DNA of 64,000 nt, from positions 255,466 through 319,465 of the forward strand of contig KE159611.1 of assembly GCA_000403295.2 (NCBI GenBank). The letters are read 5' to 3'. The stretch comes from Lachnospiraceae bacterium M18-1 (GTDB lineage: Bacteria > Bacillota > Clostridia > Lachnospirales > Lachnospiraceae). A program made the position numbers and the translations under genes. Of the stretch, positions 43,700-52,130 are shown piece after piece (within the stretch, counting starts at the first letter, position 1; the number at the start of each line of letters is the position of its first letter). The notes under the pieces are model-generated. The model did not search any database, was not told the origin of the DNA, and saw nothing but the letters and a program-made list of their open reading frames with translations.

Positions 43700-44329
43700 T
43701 CACCGCCGGACAGGATGCCTGATCACAGTCCGCAGTTTTTCCTCCGCTGCTCTCCGCGGGTCGCTCAGGTAGATCTCATGGTGAAATCTTGAATCCGATA
43801 AATCCAGTACATATCCATTTTCCGCCGCAAACTCATCCATCCTCCGGATCGTCTCCGGCTCATGATCGTAGCTGCCGATATGCATGCACTGGACGCATAC
43901 CCCGTCTTGGTAGGTAAAAAATTTCACTTTTGAAAAATCCGTTTTCTTTTTCGCCGCAGCTTCCTCCACGGCCCAGTCAAAATCTTCTTTTTTCACGAAA
44001 TCTGGAAGCCGTATCATGGATATCCACTGAAAATCCGCTTTCCGGGAATAATCAATCCCGTCCGTTCCTTCCTGCCACCAGAGCCCTTCCAGCGGCGGCA
44101 CCACATAGGAAAAGTACCCGTCGATCTTATGTGGCCCTTTATAACTCATTTTAATTGTAAACGCAATTCCATACAGCAGATTCATCGCTGTCTTATACTC
44201 CCCGTCCGGGTCGTTGGGATTGCCTCTCCCCCGGACTGCCACATAGTTCATCTCAGGGATCTCAATGATCCCCGGCTTTTTGGGCGGGAGATAGTATTCC
44301 TTGTACTCTTTTTTATAATCAAACGGCAT
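43700..44329 (-). CDS. GyrI-like small-molecule-binding domain protein
   Basis: 209 residues starting MPFDYKKEYKEYYLPPKKPG, with EMNYVAVRGRGNPNDPDGEY, VVPPLEGLWWQ, then YDHEPETIRRMDEFAAENGY and HHEIYLSDPRR near the end. This matches the stand-alone GyrI-like (SBMB fold) proteins that bind hydrophobic ligands. ATG 44329 follows AAAGGAAATATCT; an upstream ATG at 44350 lacks a site. It is the last gene of a three-gene set with TfoX-like and WYL genes. The ligand is unknown. Confidence 0.85.
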   Translation of the reverse strand: MPFDYKKEYKEYYLPPKKPGIIEIPEMNYVAVRGRGNPNDPDGEYKTAMNLLYGIAFTIKMSYKGPHKIDGYFSYVVPPLEGLWWQEGTDGIDYSRKADFQWISMIRLPDFVKKEDFDWAVEEAAAKKKTDFSKVKFFTYQDGVCVQCMHIGSYDHEPETIRRMDEFAAENGYVLDLSDSRFHHEIYLSDPRRAAEEKLRTVIRHPVRR

Positions 44330-44353
44330 AGATATTTCCTTTCCGATCATAAA

Positions 44354-44686
44354 TCAATCTGTACTCGCTTTTTTCTTTTTTGGCTTCGGCATGGGCAGTT
44401 CCCTGCATGTCTCTGTTACAAATTCTGCCAGAAATCCTTTATCTTCCAGTTCCTCGATCAGAAAATGCGGCTTTGCCCCTTCATAGGGCGAACCGGTTTC
44501 CATCTTCGGCGCCAGGCGTTTCCCCGCCTCTGTCATCTTCACAAAAAACTGGTCTTCACAGATACATCCAAAAAATTTTCCGTCACAGTATAGTCCATAT
44601 TCCCCAAACATTTTCCGATAGCTGACCGTCCCTGCATCGGAAAGCTGGTCTGCCACATATTGTACAAATTCCGGACTGCTTGCCAT
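44354..44686 (-). CDS. TfoX N-terminal domain protein
   Basis: 110 residues: MASSPEFVQYVADQLS, then VSYRKMFGEYGLYCDGKFFG and FFVKMTEAGK, the stand-alone TfoX/Sxy N-terminal domain. It ends in a lysine-rich tail (PKPKKKKAS). In Proteobacteria Sxy helps induce competence, but single-domain forms in Firmicutes have no known role. ATG 44686 is preceded by AAGGAGGATGAACA; the gap to the next gene is 24 bases, so the two are co-transcribed. Confidence 0.9.
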   Translation of the reverse strand: MASSPEFVQYVADQLSDAGTVSYRKMFGEYGLYCDGKFFGCICEDQFFVKMTEAGKRLAPKMETGSPYEGAKPHFLIEELEDKGFLAEFVTETCRELPMPKPKKKKASTD

Positions 44687-44765
44687 TGTTCATCCTCCTT
44701 CCTTAACATCATGCACCTGTCCGGACAGGTATCTTTAGGTGTGCCGCATACGCTGCTGTTCCGAA

Positions 44766-45674
44766 CTATTGTGCATATCGTTTCCGCATATTTTCAATGA
44801 TTTCCCGCATCTCCTTTTGGACATCCGCCGGTTCCAGCAATTTTGCCCGATCGCCGAACGTCAGAAGCCAGCTGATCAGATTGTCTTTATCCGTGTAGTC
44901 CGCATGGAACAAAAGTCTTCCGTCCTTCTGCTCTTCGAAGCAGTCCAGACCAAATTCCTCTACCAGACGCCATTTGCACTCTGGCTCAAAGACCGCTTTC
45001 ACCCGGATACCGCCCGGAAAGATCCGTTCATTTTTGAGATCCGGCAGAGGCACTTTCCGCGGCTTATAACTTACGCCGGACAGACTCAGCTCCGCCATGC
45101 GGTTCAGCTTGAACAGCCGGAAATCCCGGCACAGGGTACACCATCCCCAGACATACCAGCTGGACCAGCGGAAGATCAGATAATAGGCTTCCATTCTCCT
45201 TTTCCCCTCCTTTTTCGGTGAAAAGTAGAGAAATTCCAATTCCTGCCTGCCGTCGATCGCCGCCCGGATGATCTCGATCTTGGGTGCCAGATCCGCCTTG
45301 TACCAGGAAGACAAGTCGATCAGGACAGACTGGTTTCCCTCCATAAAATCCGATCCGCCCGGGGAAAGCTTTTCCATTAAAAGGCCGTACTGGTTCGTAC
45401 CGCTGACACTGTCCAGGCTTCGCAGCCCGGCCAGGATGTCCTGCATTTCCCGGGTCGTAAAGACGGTCCGGTCTATTTTGTAATTTTCCATAATGGTAAT
45501 CCCTCCGCCAGCCCCCGGCATGGTCATGATCGGGATTCCGGCCCTGCACAGGTCTTCAACGTCCCGGTTGATCGTCCTTCTGGACACCTCAAACCGCTCC
45601 GCAAGGTATGGGGCAGTCACCATATCCTGTTGCAGCAAAACAGATAAAATTCCAATCAGTCGGTCAATCTTCAT
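44766..45674 (-). CDS. WYL-domain transcriptional regulator (YafY type)
   Basis: 302 residues with an N-terminal winged helix (KIDRLIGILSVLLQQDMVTA, YLAERFEVSRRTINRDVEDL) and the WYL ligand-sensing domain at about 135-220 (AYYLIFRWSSWYVWGWCTLC). A C-terminal WCX-like region follows (DNLISWLLTFGDRAKLLEP). ATG 45674 follows AAAGGAGCGCAT. It heads the operon with the TfoX- and GyrI-like genes and probably controls it. Confidence 0.9.
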   Translation of the reverse strand: MKIDRLIGILSVLLQQDMVTAPYLAERFEVSRRTINRDVEDLCRAGIPIMTMPGAGGGITIMENYKIDRTVFTTREMQDILAGLRSLDSVSGTNQYGLLMEKLSPGGSDFMEGNQSVLIDLSSWYKADLAPKIEIIRAAIDGRQELEFLYFSPKKEGKRRMEAYYLIFRWSSWYVWGWCTLCRDFRLFKLNRMAELSLSGVSYKPRKVPLPDLKNERIFPGGIRVKAVFEPECKWRLVEEFGLDCFEEQKDGRLLFHADYTDKDNLISWLLTFGDRAKLLEPADVQKEMREIIENMRKRYAQ

Positions 45675-45750
45675 ATGCGCTCCTTTAAAAAACAGGATAA
45701 TTTATTATAACACAGGAAACAGGACAGCTGTATGTCATGTTTAAAATGAA

Positions 45751-45784
45751 ATCCCCATTATGGCCATCCGGCCGTTTCACAAGG
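45751..45784 (-). repeat. dispersed repeat family E copy, supplies a stop codon
   Basis: ATCCCCATTATGGCCATCCG then GCCGTTTCACAAGG. Read on the minus strand, it encodes the last residues (CETAGWP) and TAA of the HTH-PurM gene. Confidence 0.8.
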
Positions 45785-47020
45785 CATATGATTCCGGAAT
45801 ACGACCTTTTTCTGTCCTTTCCTGATCTCTCCGACCTCATAACAGTCGTGATATTGTTTCATATGCTCTGCAATCTCCTGTGCATGCTCCTTTTCCACCA
45901 CCAGTAAAAGCCCGGCTCCGCAGTTGAACGTAGAAAGCATTTCCTGTTCTTCTATATTACCAGCGTTTTTAATGTAGGTAAATATGGGCAGCGTTTTTAA
46001 CTGCTTCAGATCAATTTCCGCACACAGTCCGTCCGGAATGATCCTGCACAGATTCCCTTCAATGCCGCCTCCGGTAATGTGCGCCATACCATGTACCCCA
46101 CGCCCCCGGGTCACCGCTTTGATCGCTCTGTAGTACGGCGTATGAGGTTTCATGATCTGCTCGATAAATGTCTCACCCTCTATCCTGTCCAGCTTGATCC
46201 GGGGGATTTTTTCCATTAATAAGCGGATCAGCGTATAGCCGTTGGTATGGAGGCCGTTGGAGGCCGCCGCCAATACCTTATCACCCTCCCGGATTCCTGA
46301 CCCGTCAATGATCCGGTTTCTGGGTACGATCCCGGCAATGCTTGACGTCAGGATGTACAGCCCCGGATTCACCACCTCCGGCTGGATGGAAGTCTCACCG
46401 CCCACCAGATCGCATTCATTTTCCCGGCAGGCTTCGGAAATCCCTTTCACAAAGGCTTTCATCGTTTCTTTTTCCGCCTTTCCGCAGACGATCGTATCCA
46501 GCACTGCAAGGGGCTTCGCGCCCATCACAGCGATATCATTTACCAAATGGTTGATCATGTCATGGCAAATGGATTCCACATATCCGTATTCCATGGCCAG
46601 CTTCTGCTTGGAGCCCGGTTCCTCGGACTTCAGGACCAATACAGGATCCTCAATACCCGGAAATCCGATGTCGTACAGGGACGCAAAGGGCCCCAGACCG
46701 TTCAGAACGCGTGGATTTTTCGTTCTCAGATAAACAGCCATCTCCCTTTTCATTGCATCGGTATAGGAAATATCCACCCCGGCTTTGCTGTAGGAAAAAG
46801 TTTCGCTGTTTTTCTCCCGTCCCTGAAGGATCTCATCCACCGAAGTGTGCAGCAATCCGGCCAGTTCCACCAGGATTTCCACATTCGGCAGCGTGCCGTT
46901 TTCCCACTTGGAAACGGCCTGAAAAGAAACGTTGAGCCTGGCGGCGATCTCCGCCTGCGTCATGCCGAGCTGCTTTCTTTTACTTGTGATGAATCCCGCT
47001 ATCTTTTTGTTATCCAGCAT
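45758..47020 (-). CDS. XRE-type HTH domain fused to a complete PurM-like AIR synthetase
   Basis: 420 residues. Residues about 8-62 are a Cro/C1-type HTH (RKQLGMTQAEIAARLNVSFQ, AVSKWENGTLP). Residues about 85-415 are a full PurM: AGVDISYTDAMKRE, NGLGPFASLYDIG, LVNDIAVMGAKPLAVLD, LVGGETSIQPEVV, GLHTNGYTLIRLL, MAHITGGGIEGNLCRIIP and FNCGAGLLLVV all align with conserved PurM segments. PurM converts FGAM and ATP to AIR in purine synthesis. No frameshift separates the parts, and ATG 47020 follows GGAGGTCAAAAG, so the fusion is one protein. The C-terminus ends in a dispersed repeat. It could be a purine-sensing regulator or a DNA-tethered enzyme; it stands alone, away from other pur genes. Confidence 0.88.
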   Translation of the reverse strand: MLDNKKIAGFITSKRKQLGMTQAEIAARLNVSFQAVSKWENGTLPNVEILVELAGLLHTSVDEILQGREKNSETFSYSKAGVDISYTDAMKREMAVYLRTKNPRVLNGLGPFASLYDIGFPGIEDPVLVLKSEEPGSKQKLAMEYGYVESICHDMINHLVNDIAVMGAKPLAVLDTIVCGKAEKETMKAFVKGISEACRENECDLVGGETSIQPEVVNPGLYILTSSIAGIVPRNRIIDGSGIREGDKVLAAASNGLHTNGYTLIRLLMEKIPRIKLDRIEGETFIEQIMKPHTPYYRAIKAVTRGRGVHGMAHITGGGIEGNLCRIIPDGLCAEIDLKQLKTLPIFTYIKNAGNIEEQEMLSTFNCGAGLLLVVEKEHAQEIAEHMKQYHDCYEVGEIRKGQKKVVFRNHMPCETAGWP

Positions 47021-47043
47021 CTTTTGACCTCCGATCATTTATA

Positions 47044-47062
47044 ATGGACTTTCAAACTCCAT
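47044..47062. promoter_or_regulatory. candidate autoregulatory operator of the HTH-PurM gene
   Basis: ATGGACTTTCAAACTCCAT is an inverted repeat (8 of 9 arm positions) only 24 bases before the start codon, overlapping the likely promoter region (TTATAAAT on the minus strand). The remaining 47063-47359 holds no gene. Confidence 0.5.
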
Positions 47063-47359
47063 ATTTAGCTTTATCTTACCCTGAAAGATGACAGAACCGC
47101 AATAAACATTTATTTGATTTTATAGGCGGGATTCAACCTGCAGTTGAGTATCCCGCCGCATTCCGGGATATCGAAAACAATAGCCTCTTTTCCCCATTCA
47201 CAAGGGAAAACCGAACATTTTTCTTTACAAAACGCGAAAAATACACTAAACTAGTAATTGTAGTTTTCTGGCAGAGGAAAGAATACTCTGCACGTCTGTC
47301 TGATCAGCTTTTGACAGAAGCATGGTCAGCTTTATCAAATCATACGGAGGTACTATATC

Positions 47360-48607
47360 ATGAAAGGAAACGTAATCGTCGGTCAGTCAGGCGGACCGAC
47401 CGCCGCTATTAATTCAAGTCTCGCGGGCGTATACCGCACCGCCAAGGATCGTGGAGCCGGCAAGGTCTATGGTATGCTGCACGGAATCCAGGGACTGCTG
47501 CAGGAAAGATATATAGATTTATCAGAATATATCACAACGGAACTGGATGCTGAGCTTTTGAAGAGAACACCTGCTGCTTTTCTTGGTTCATGCCGTTATA
47601 AGCTGCCGGAGATCCACGAAGACAGAGACGTCTATGATAAGATATTTGAGATTCTGGAAAAGCTGAATATTGAAGCGTTTATCTATATCGGCGGCAATGA
47701 CTCTATGGATACCATCAAGAAGTTATCTGACTATGCCATCATCACCGGTTTTAAGACCCGTTTCATCGGCTGCCCGAAGACCATTGACAATGACCTGGCT
47801 CTGACAGACCATACGCCTGGATACGGAAGCGCTGCCAAGTATATCGGCACATCCGTAAAGGAGATCATCCGCGACAGCTTCTGTCTGGAATACTCCAAGG
47901 GCCTGGTTTCTATCATCGAGATCATGGGACGAAACGCAGGATGGCTGACCGGTGCAGCGGCTCTTGCCAAGGGCGAGGACTGTTCCGGACCGGACCTGAT
48001 CTATCTGCCGGAGGTTCCGTTTGATATTCAGAAGTTCGGCGACAAGGTAAGGCAGATCCTGACTAAGAAGTCATCTGCTGTGATCGCAGTTTCTGAGGGA
48101 ATCCGTCTGGACGACGGACGTTATGTATGTGAGCTGGGGCAGAGCATCGACTTCGTAGACGCATTCGGCCACAAGCAGCTGTCCGGTACCGCAAATTATC
48201 TGGCAAGCTACATTGCCGGAGATATCGGATGCAAGTCCCGTGCCATTGAGCTGAGCACCCTGCAGAGGTCTGCTTCCCATTGCGCTTCCCGTGTGGACAT
48301 CCTGGAGGCATATCAGGTAGGCGGCGCCGCAGTGAAGGCAGCGGACGAAGGCGACAGCGGCAAAATGGTTGTCATCCAGCGTCTGTCCGACGATCCGTAT
48401 CAGAGCGGAACTGAAGTGAAGGATGTACACAAGATCGCCAATGATGAGAAGCTCGTTCCGAGATCATGGATGAATGAAGACGCGGATTATGTAACGGACG
48501 AATTTGTGAACTATGTACGTCCTCTGATCCAGGGCGATGTATCACCTGTCATGGTAGACGGAATCCCGAGACATCTGTTCCCAAATCCGATGACCGACGG
48601 AAAATAA
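47360..48607 (+). CDS. pfp: diphosphate-dependent 6-phosphofructokinase
   Basis: 415 residues of the PfkA superfamily. The PPi-type residues are present: GGNDSM (residues 111-116) where ATP enzymes have GGDGS, and PKTIDND (139-145) with lysine in place of glycine; D143 is the catalytic base. MGRNAGWLTGAAALA and SEGIRLDDGRYVCELG complete the family pattern. It phosphorylates fructose 6-phosphate using PPi, a reversible glycolytic step. ATG 47360 follows GGAGGTACTATATC. A weak promoter (TTGACA 47311-47316, TATCAA 47333-47338) may drive it. Codon use looks like that of a highly expressed gene. No terminator is seen before the tRNA gene. Confidence 0.9.
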   Translation: MKGNVIVGQSGGPTAAINSSLAGVYRTAKDRGAGKVYGMLHGIQGLLQERYIDLSEYITTELDAELLKRTPAAFLGSCRYKLPEIHEDRDVYDKIFEILEKLNIEAFIYIGGNDSMDTIKKLSDYAIITGFKTRFIGCPKTIDNDLALTDHTPGYGSAAKYIGTSVKEIIRDSFCLEYSKGLVSIIEIMGRNAGWLTGAAALAKGEDCSGPDLIYLPEVPFDIQKFGDKVRQILTKKSSAVIAVSEGIRLDDGRYVCELGQSIDFVDAFGHKQLSGTANYLASYIAGDIGCKSRAIELSTLQRSASHCASRVDILEAYQVGGAAVKAADEGDSGKMVVIQRLSDDPYQSGTEVKDVHKIANDEKLVPRSWMNEDADYVTDEFVNYVRPLIQGDVSPVMVDGIPRHLFPNPMTDGK

Positions 48608-48620
48608 ATCAAAAAATAAC

Positions 48621-48649
48621 TTGACAAAGCCGTTCCTATATTATATACT
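48621..48649 (+). promoter_or_regulatory. promoter of tRNA-Arg
   Basis: TTGACA (48621-48626), a 17-base spacer and TATACT (48644-48649), 31 bases before the mature tRNA. Confidence 0.85.
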
Positions 48650-48680
48650 AAGATATGTTGTGAGCGGCTTCATCAAGTGT

Positions 48681-48754
48681 GTGCGATTAGCTCAGCTGGA
48701 TAGAGCGTCTGGCTACGGACCAGAAGGTCGGGGGTTCGAATCCTCTATCGCACG
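48681..48754 (+). tRNA. tRNA-Arg (anticodon ACG)
   Basis: 74 bases fold into a full cloverleaf: acceptor GTGCGAT/ATCGCAC, D arm GCTCAGCTGGATAGAGC, anticodon stem TCTGG/CCAGA with loop CTACGGA (ACG, reads CGN after A34 deamination), and T arm with GGTTCGAATCC. No CCA is encoded. Single gene with its own promoter and terminator. Confidence 0.97.
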
Positions 48755-48764
48755 TTTATAAAAG

Positions 48765-48793
48765 TCAAGGATTTCATATCCTTGATTTTTTTA
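48765..48793 (+). terminator. terminator after tRNA-Arg
   Basis: TCAAGGAT-TTCAT-ATCCTTGA followed by a T-run. Confidence 0.85.
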
Positions 48794-48797
48794 TTTG

Positions 48798-48994
48798 GTT
48801 ACTGTTCACACGGTGGCGTACACCCTGCTGCACGGCATCCGGCCAATAAAGCAACATTTGCCATAATATCCAGCCCGTCTACACTCCGTTCCGGTCCGTC
48901 CTAAACAAGCGTCGCTGGCGCTTAGGACCGCCGAAGGCGACTTAAAATGGGCTGGATACTGTTACTGGAGCACCCAAAGGGTGTGAACAGTAAC
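48798..48994. repeat. MITE-like repeat, family A copy 3, with internal insertion
   Basis: Ends GTTACTGTTCACAC and GTGTGAACAGTAAC. It shares the ATCCAGCCC...GGGCTGGAT core with 24859-25004 but carries about 50 extra bases (around 48884-48930) that include CCTAAACAAGCGTCGCTGGC followed by GCTTAGGACCG, itself a hairpin. Confidence 0.85.
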
Positions 48995-49000
48995 GAAACA

Positions 49001-49033
49001 AAAACAGCGGAGATTCATTCCCCGCTGATTTTT
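49001..49033 (-). terminator. terminator after trpS
   Basis: On the minus strand CAGCGGG/CCGCTG with an 8-base loop, followed by TTTTTG, 16 bases after the stop codon. Confidence 0.7.
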
Positions 49034-49049
49034 GATCTTAAGAATTGAT

Positions 49050-50138
49050 TCACTGATTCTGAAACCGCTCCGCCTGGCTGCTGATCAGTTCTGCATCGTC
49101 AAAATAGTTGATCTTCATGGCCGCCTTTACATTCTGCAATGTCTCCGCAGCTCTTTTCTCTGCCTTTTCGCTGCCCTTTCTGAGAATCTCGTACACATAC
49201 GGGATATCCTTCTGGTATTCCTTTCTCCGCTTTCTGATGGGCTCTAATTCTGCCTGCAGAACTGCATTGAGGAAACGCTTTACCTTCATATCGCCCAGTC
49301 CGCCCCGTTTATAATGCGACTTGAGTTCATCCAGGCTGGTATAATCCGGCAGAAATTCCGGAAAATATTCCGGCCTGCAGAACGCGTCCAGATACGTGAA
49401 TACCGTATTGCCCTCCAGCTTGCCCGGGTCCTCGATGCGGATATGGGTGGGATCTGTAAACATGCTGAACACCTTCTGCTTAATCTCTTCCGGTTCCTCG
49501 GAAAGATAGATACAATTGTTCAGCGACTTGCTCATTTTTGCCTTGCCGTCGATTCCCGGCAGCCGCATGCACGCCTGATTATCCGGAAGCAGAATCTCCG
49601 GCTCGACCAGGGTATCTCCATAGACGGAATTGAACTTTCTCACGATCTCCTTTGTCTGCTCCAGCATGGGAAGCTGGTCTTCCCCTACCGGCACCGTGGT
49701 CGCCTGAAATGCGGTGATATCCGCCGCCTGGCTGATCGGATACGTAAAGAACCCCACCGGAATGCTTGCTTCGAAATTGCGCATCTGGATCTCGGACTTT
49801 ACGGTTGGGTTTCTCTGCAGTCTGGACACCGTTACCAGATTCATATAATAAAATGACAGTTCACACAGCTCCGGCACCTGGGACTGGATGAACAGCGTAG
49901 ACTTCTCCGGGTCCAGGCCGCATGCCAGATAATCCAGCGCCACCTCGATAATATTCTGGCGCACCTTTTCCGGGTTGTCTGCATTGTCCGTCAACGCCTG
50001 AGCATCCGCGATCATAATAAATATATCGTCAAATCCGCCGGACTCCTGCAGCTCTACCCTTCTTCTCAAAGAACCGACATAGTGGCCCACGTGTAGTCTT
50101 CCGGTCGGTCGGTCTCCTGTCAGCATCGTCTTTCCCAT
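49050..50138 (-). CDS. trpS: tryptophanyl-tRNA synthetase
   Basis: 362 residues, class I. The HIGH-type motif is in [15 protein letters not shown] and the KMSKS loop in [36 protein letters not shown] and [12 protein letters not shown] are typical of TrpRS. Start ATG 50138 is behind AAAAAGGAACG. No T-box is visible in the 88-base gap upstream. Confidence 0.96.
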   Translation of the reverse strand: MGKTMLTGDRPTGRLHVGHYVGSLRRRVELQESGGFDDIFIMIADAQALTDNADNPEKVRQNIIEVALDYLACGLDPEKSTLFIQSQVPELCELSFYYMNLVTVSRLQRNPTVKSEIQMRNFEASIPVGFFTYPISQAADITAFQATTVPVGEDQLPMLEQTKEIVRKFNSVYGDTLVEPEILLPDNQACMRLPGIDGKAKMSKSLNNCIYLSEEPEEIKQKVFSMFTDPTHIRIEDPGKLEGNTVFTYLDAFCRPEYFPEFLPDYTSLDELKSHYKRGGLGDMKVKRFLNAVLQAELEPIRKRRKEYQKDIPYVYEILRKGSEKAEKRAAETLQNVKAAMKINYFDDAELISSQAERFQNQ

Positions 50139-50226
50139 CGTTCCTTTTTCCTCCTCATTATCCTGTCTGAGTTATTTATGATTCCAGAGAAATGTATCCC
50201 CGTTCCCCCGGCCTTTTACATCAGGA

Positions 50227-50913
50227 TCATTTGTTCTGCAGCATAGCCGTCCGTGAAATCCTTCTCTCTGCATACCTCCGTCCATCCGGCACATAGAAAA
50301 ACTGATACAGCATATGCGCCATCACAGCCGCCGACGCTACGTCGATCACAGAATGCTGCTTCAAAAACATCGTTGCCATAATGATCAGCGCGGCAAGTAT
50401 ATAAGCCCCCGTACAGACCGCCATATGCTTCTGCAGCGCACGGCTCTGACTGATGGCAATGCACGCAGCCAGAGAATTGTACACATGGATGCTGGGCATC
50501 ACATTGGTCGGCGTATCCGCCCGGTACAAAAGCTTCACCATATCTACAAAAATATTATCCCGCTCGAACACGTAGGGCCTGATATTCAGCCCGTTTGGAA
50601 CCAGCGTAGATACGATCAGGAAAATGGTCATTCCTGTAAACATCAGCTTCGCAAGCCTGTAAAATCCTTCTACATCCGTAAAAAAGAAGTACAGCATCAC
50701 CGCTGCGATAAATACAAACCACAGTAAATACGGCACAATGAAATATTCTATAAATGGAATCTGGTCGTCAATCGCCGCATGGATGACATGATAATTCTTT
50801 GTCACATGCGTTTCCAGATATAAAAACCACGGCATATACACCAAAAAATAGCTAAATACCCATCCGTGCTTATATTTTCTCAGCAATTCTGCCGCCCTTT
50901 CCTTCCATGTCAT
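50227..50913 (-). CDS. PAP2-family membrane phosphatase
   Basis: 228 residues with five or six membrane segments. The PAP2/inositol-phosphotransferase-like motifs are VMPSIHVYNSLAACIAI (motif 2) and HSVIDVASAAVMAHMLY (motif 3). It probably dephosphorylates a lipid phosphate at the membrane. ATG 50913 follows GAGGGAGCGTTTCAT; an in-frame ATG at 50949 has no site. It lies near the diacylglycerol-kinase-like gene on the same strand. Confidence 0.82.
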   Translation of the reverse strand: MTWKERAAELLRKYKHGWVFSYFLVYMPWFLYLETHVTKNYHVIHAAIDDQIPFIEYFIVPYLLWFVFIAAVMLYFFFTDVEGFYRLAKLMFTGMTIFLIVSTLVPNGLNIRPYVFERDNIFVDMVKLLYRADTPTNVMPSIHVYNSLAACIAISQSRALQKHMAVCTGAYILAALIIMATMFLKQHSVIDVASAAVMAHMLYQFFYVPDGRRYAERRISRTAMLQNK

Positions 50914-51090
50914 ATGAAACGCTCCCTCTGATATGATTAAAGTCTGCATATCCCCCTGTACTTTTTTCAGAACTACTTTTCATTCTCCCGATTATATCAT
51001 GATTCCTCCGTAACAACAAGGATGTTTACAAAACATTCACACAAATCTTTTTATGTTTTTTGACAGTCCCCCGCTCCTTGGCAAGATCCG

Positions 51091-52026
51091 TCATGCACCG
51101 GCATCCGGCGGCGCGATCACCTGGATCTGTTCCGGCTCCAGGACCGCCCGGATCGTCTGTCCCCGGGCAATCGGTTCTCCATCCGCATGGATCGGAAGTT
51201 CCCTGCTCATTTTTATTTCAATCTCTCTGCACTGGTAAATAGAAATTCCCTTAAAGTTTACGTGCTTTCCAAAAAATGCGGTGGGGAGCAGAAGGAGAAT
51301 CTTCCATTTCGGCAGCTCAGAAACAACGATCACATCCAGTATCCCATCTCCGATCTGAGCCTTCGGGCAGAAGAAGAAGCCCCCTCCCTCATAGGGATGA
51401 TTCATGACCGCTGTAAAATATGTATGCTCAAACTTCTTCGTCTTCTCAGAATCCATCCGGATCTCCGCCGGCATCGGCTGTTCACTGAGAATCCATTTCA
51501 GCGCGATCGCCAGATAGGTCAGCTTTCCAAGGCCCAATTTGTTTAAGACCACTTTGATCGGAGAGACAGCGGCCCGATGACACACCGCAGCGTCAAAGCC
51601 GATTCCTGCGCTGACTGCAAACCGGTATGTCTGGTCCGGACAGATCACCCTGCCGACATCCATAGGAACCTTCCTGCCTGTTTCGAAGATATTTTCCAAG
51701 GCTGCATGGAGGTCTGTCGGCAGACGGAGCGTCCTGGTAAAGTCGTTGCCGGAACCAGTGGGAATATATCCAATAGTGACTTTGGCGCAGCTCTGGATTC
51801 CGTTCACCACTTCATCCACCGTTCCATCTCCTCCTACCACCACCAGCGTATGCTCCTGTCCGTCGGCCGTGATCCGTGCCGCTATCCCGGCTGCATGGCG
51901 GGCGTATTCCGTGTAAAAAACTTCATAATCAATTCTTCTTTTTTTCAATTCCGGTTCTGCCAGCTTCCAGATCATCCCGCCGCGCCCGGATCTGGATTCC
52001 GGGTTTACGATAAATGTATATTTCAA
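51091..52026 (-). CDS. diacylglycerol kinase family lipid kinase (DgkB/YegS type)
   Basis: 311 residues: FIVNPESRSGRGG at the start, the nucleotide-binding LVVVGGDGTVDEVVNGI near residue 65, GYIPTGSGNDFTRTL near 98 and a C-terminal beta domain. These enzymes phosphorylate diacylglycerol or related lipids. The start is TTG at 52026 after AGGAGGTATGGT; no ATG is available at this position. The TetR gene lies upstream on the same strand. Confidence 0.9.
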   Translation of the reverse strand: MKYTFIVNPESRSGRGGMIWKLAEPELKKRRIDYEVFYTEYARHAAGIAARITADGQEHTLVVVGGDGTVDEVVNGIQSCAKVTIGYIPTGSGNDFTRTLRLPTDLHAALENIFETGRKVPMDVGRVICPDQTYRFAVSAGIGFDAAVCHRAAVSPIKVVLNKLGLGKLTYLAIALKWILSEQPMPAEIRMDSEKTKKFEHTYFTAVMNHPYEGGGFFFCPKAQIGDGILDVIVVSELPKWKILLLLPTAFFGKHVNFKGISIYQCREIEIKMSRELPIHADGEPIARGQTIRAVLEPEQIQVIAPPDAGA

Positions 52027-52130
52027 ACCATACCTCCTGTGGGGTTTTGCCGCGCTTTCCCCATTGACTCAGTTCACACCCTGGCCAGGCGCGTCCTGCA
52101 GCTCTCAATCGTCATTTGTGCTCCCGGTTT

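Noticed and set aside
45758..47020. Two separate overlapping genes (XRE regulator and purM)
   Set aside because: One uninterrupted frame with a single good ribosome site. No internal start with a ribosome site was found at the domain boundary.
48681..48994. tRNA-Arg as an attachment site of an integrated element
   Set aside because: No integrase, and no repeat of the tRNA 3' end downstream; the following sequence is a family A repeat and then trpS.
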